Shown: in pieces, positions 63,920-64,000 of the stretch
Numbering within the stretch: position 1 is the first letter of the stretch
Layout: every line of letters begins with the position of its first letter
Source: Anabaena catenula FACHB-362
Lineage (GTDB): Bacteria; Cyanobacteriota; Cyanobacteriia; Cyanobacteriales; Nostocaceae
Reading direction: 5' to 3'
Assembly: GCF_014698735.1 (NCBI RefSeq)
Contig: NZ_JACJTQ010000022.1
Coordinates: 39,205-103,204, forward strand
Length of the DNA stretch: 64,000 nucleotides
Program-made: the position numbers and the translations under genes
The notes under the pieces: generated by a model
What the model was told of the DNA's origin: nothing
Databases searched by the model: none
Seen by the model: the letters and a program-made list of their open reading frames with translations, nothing else

Positions 63920-64000
63920 TTACTGCCACTGCTTTTAAAAGTGAGATGCCCCAATGCAAAGGTAGCTGGCTGGTACGCTAAAATAAGCGTTAGAGATGCC

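Overview
The window comes from a heterocyst-forming filamentous cyanobacterium (order Nostocales). The evidence is photosystem I genes (psaF, psaJ, psaL), the heterocyst regulator hetZ with a patU-type gene behind it, tandem amiC amidases, a DevBCA-type exporter, many copies of the cyanobacterial palindrome GCGATCGC, and heptameric tandem repeats between genes. From memory, the order amiC-amiC-murI ... sds ... hetZ-patU ... psaL/psaJ/psaF-tsaD matches the alr0092 to all0110 neighbourhood of Anabaena sp. PCC 7120. That makes the left half conserved core genome.

Layout. 1-8.2 kb: a Tic22-like protein, tRNA-Pro, a GNAT acetyltransferase, an ACT-like protein, an alpha/beta hydrolase, tsaD, then psaF-psaJ-psaL facing remA-gmk. 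8.2-9.5 kb: a degraded patch with an RTX-type remnant. 9.5-16 kb: a transglutaminase-like membrane protein, the hetZ/patU cluster and a prenyl diphosphate synthase. 16.4-16.6 kb: a probable structured RNA. 17-24.3 kb: murI, two tandem AMIN-amidases and a cation/proton antiporter. 24.5-25 kb: an EVE-domain gene destroyed by a stop codon and an IS200/IS605-type end. 25.2-31.3 kb: a SIMPL protein, ssb, mreBCD and ribD, with long heptamer repeats.

The right half is accessory. At 31.8-34.6 kb there is an orphan DNA-phosphorothioation-associated methyltransferase. At 34.9-37.3 kb a Rieske protein faces a frameshifted TetR gene, followed by a pentapeptide-repeat protein. From 40.3 to 48.4 kb lie four tandem paralogs, each with a shared N-terminal domain, a variable number of HEAT-type repeats and a conserved C-terminal signature ending in FYQAWHQS. 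This array is the most interesting object in the window. mnmA, a SPOR-like secreted protein and nnr follow, then a KAP-NTPase remnant, a DUF29 protein, a devBCA exporter operon with a divergent TetR-RHH fusion regulator, and a subtilase/AAA-ATPase pair resembling IetAS. tRNA-Lys, a tyrosine recombinase and a start-less CheB-like frame close the window.

The right half mixes intact defence-type genes (IetAS-like pair, phosphorothioation-associated methyltransferase, HEAT array) with broken ones (EVE, KAP, TetR, first HEAT copy). It reads as a region where mobile or defence genes arrive, duplicate and decay between stable housekeeping genes. All assignments come from reading the sequence and recalled family knowledge; no database search was run.
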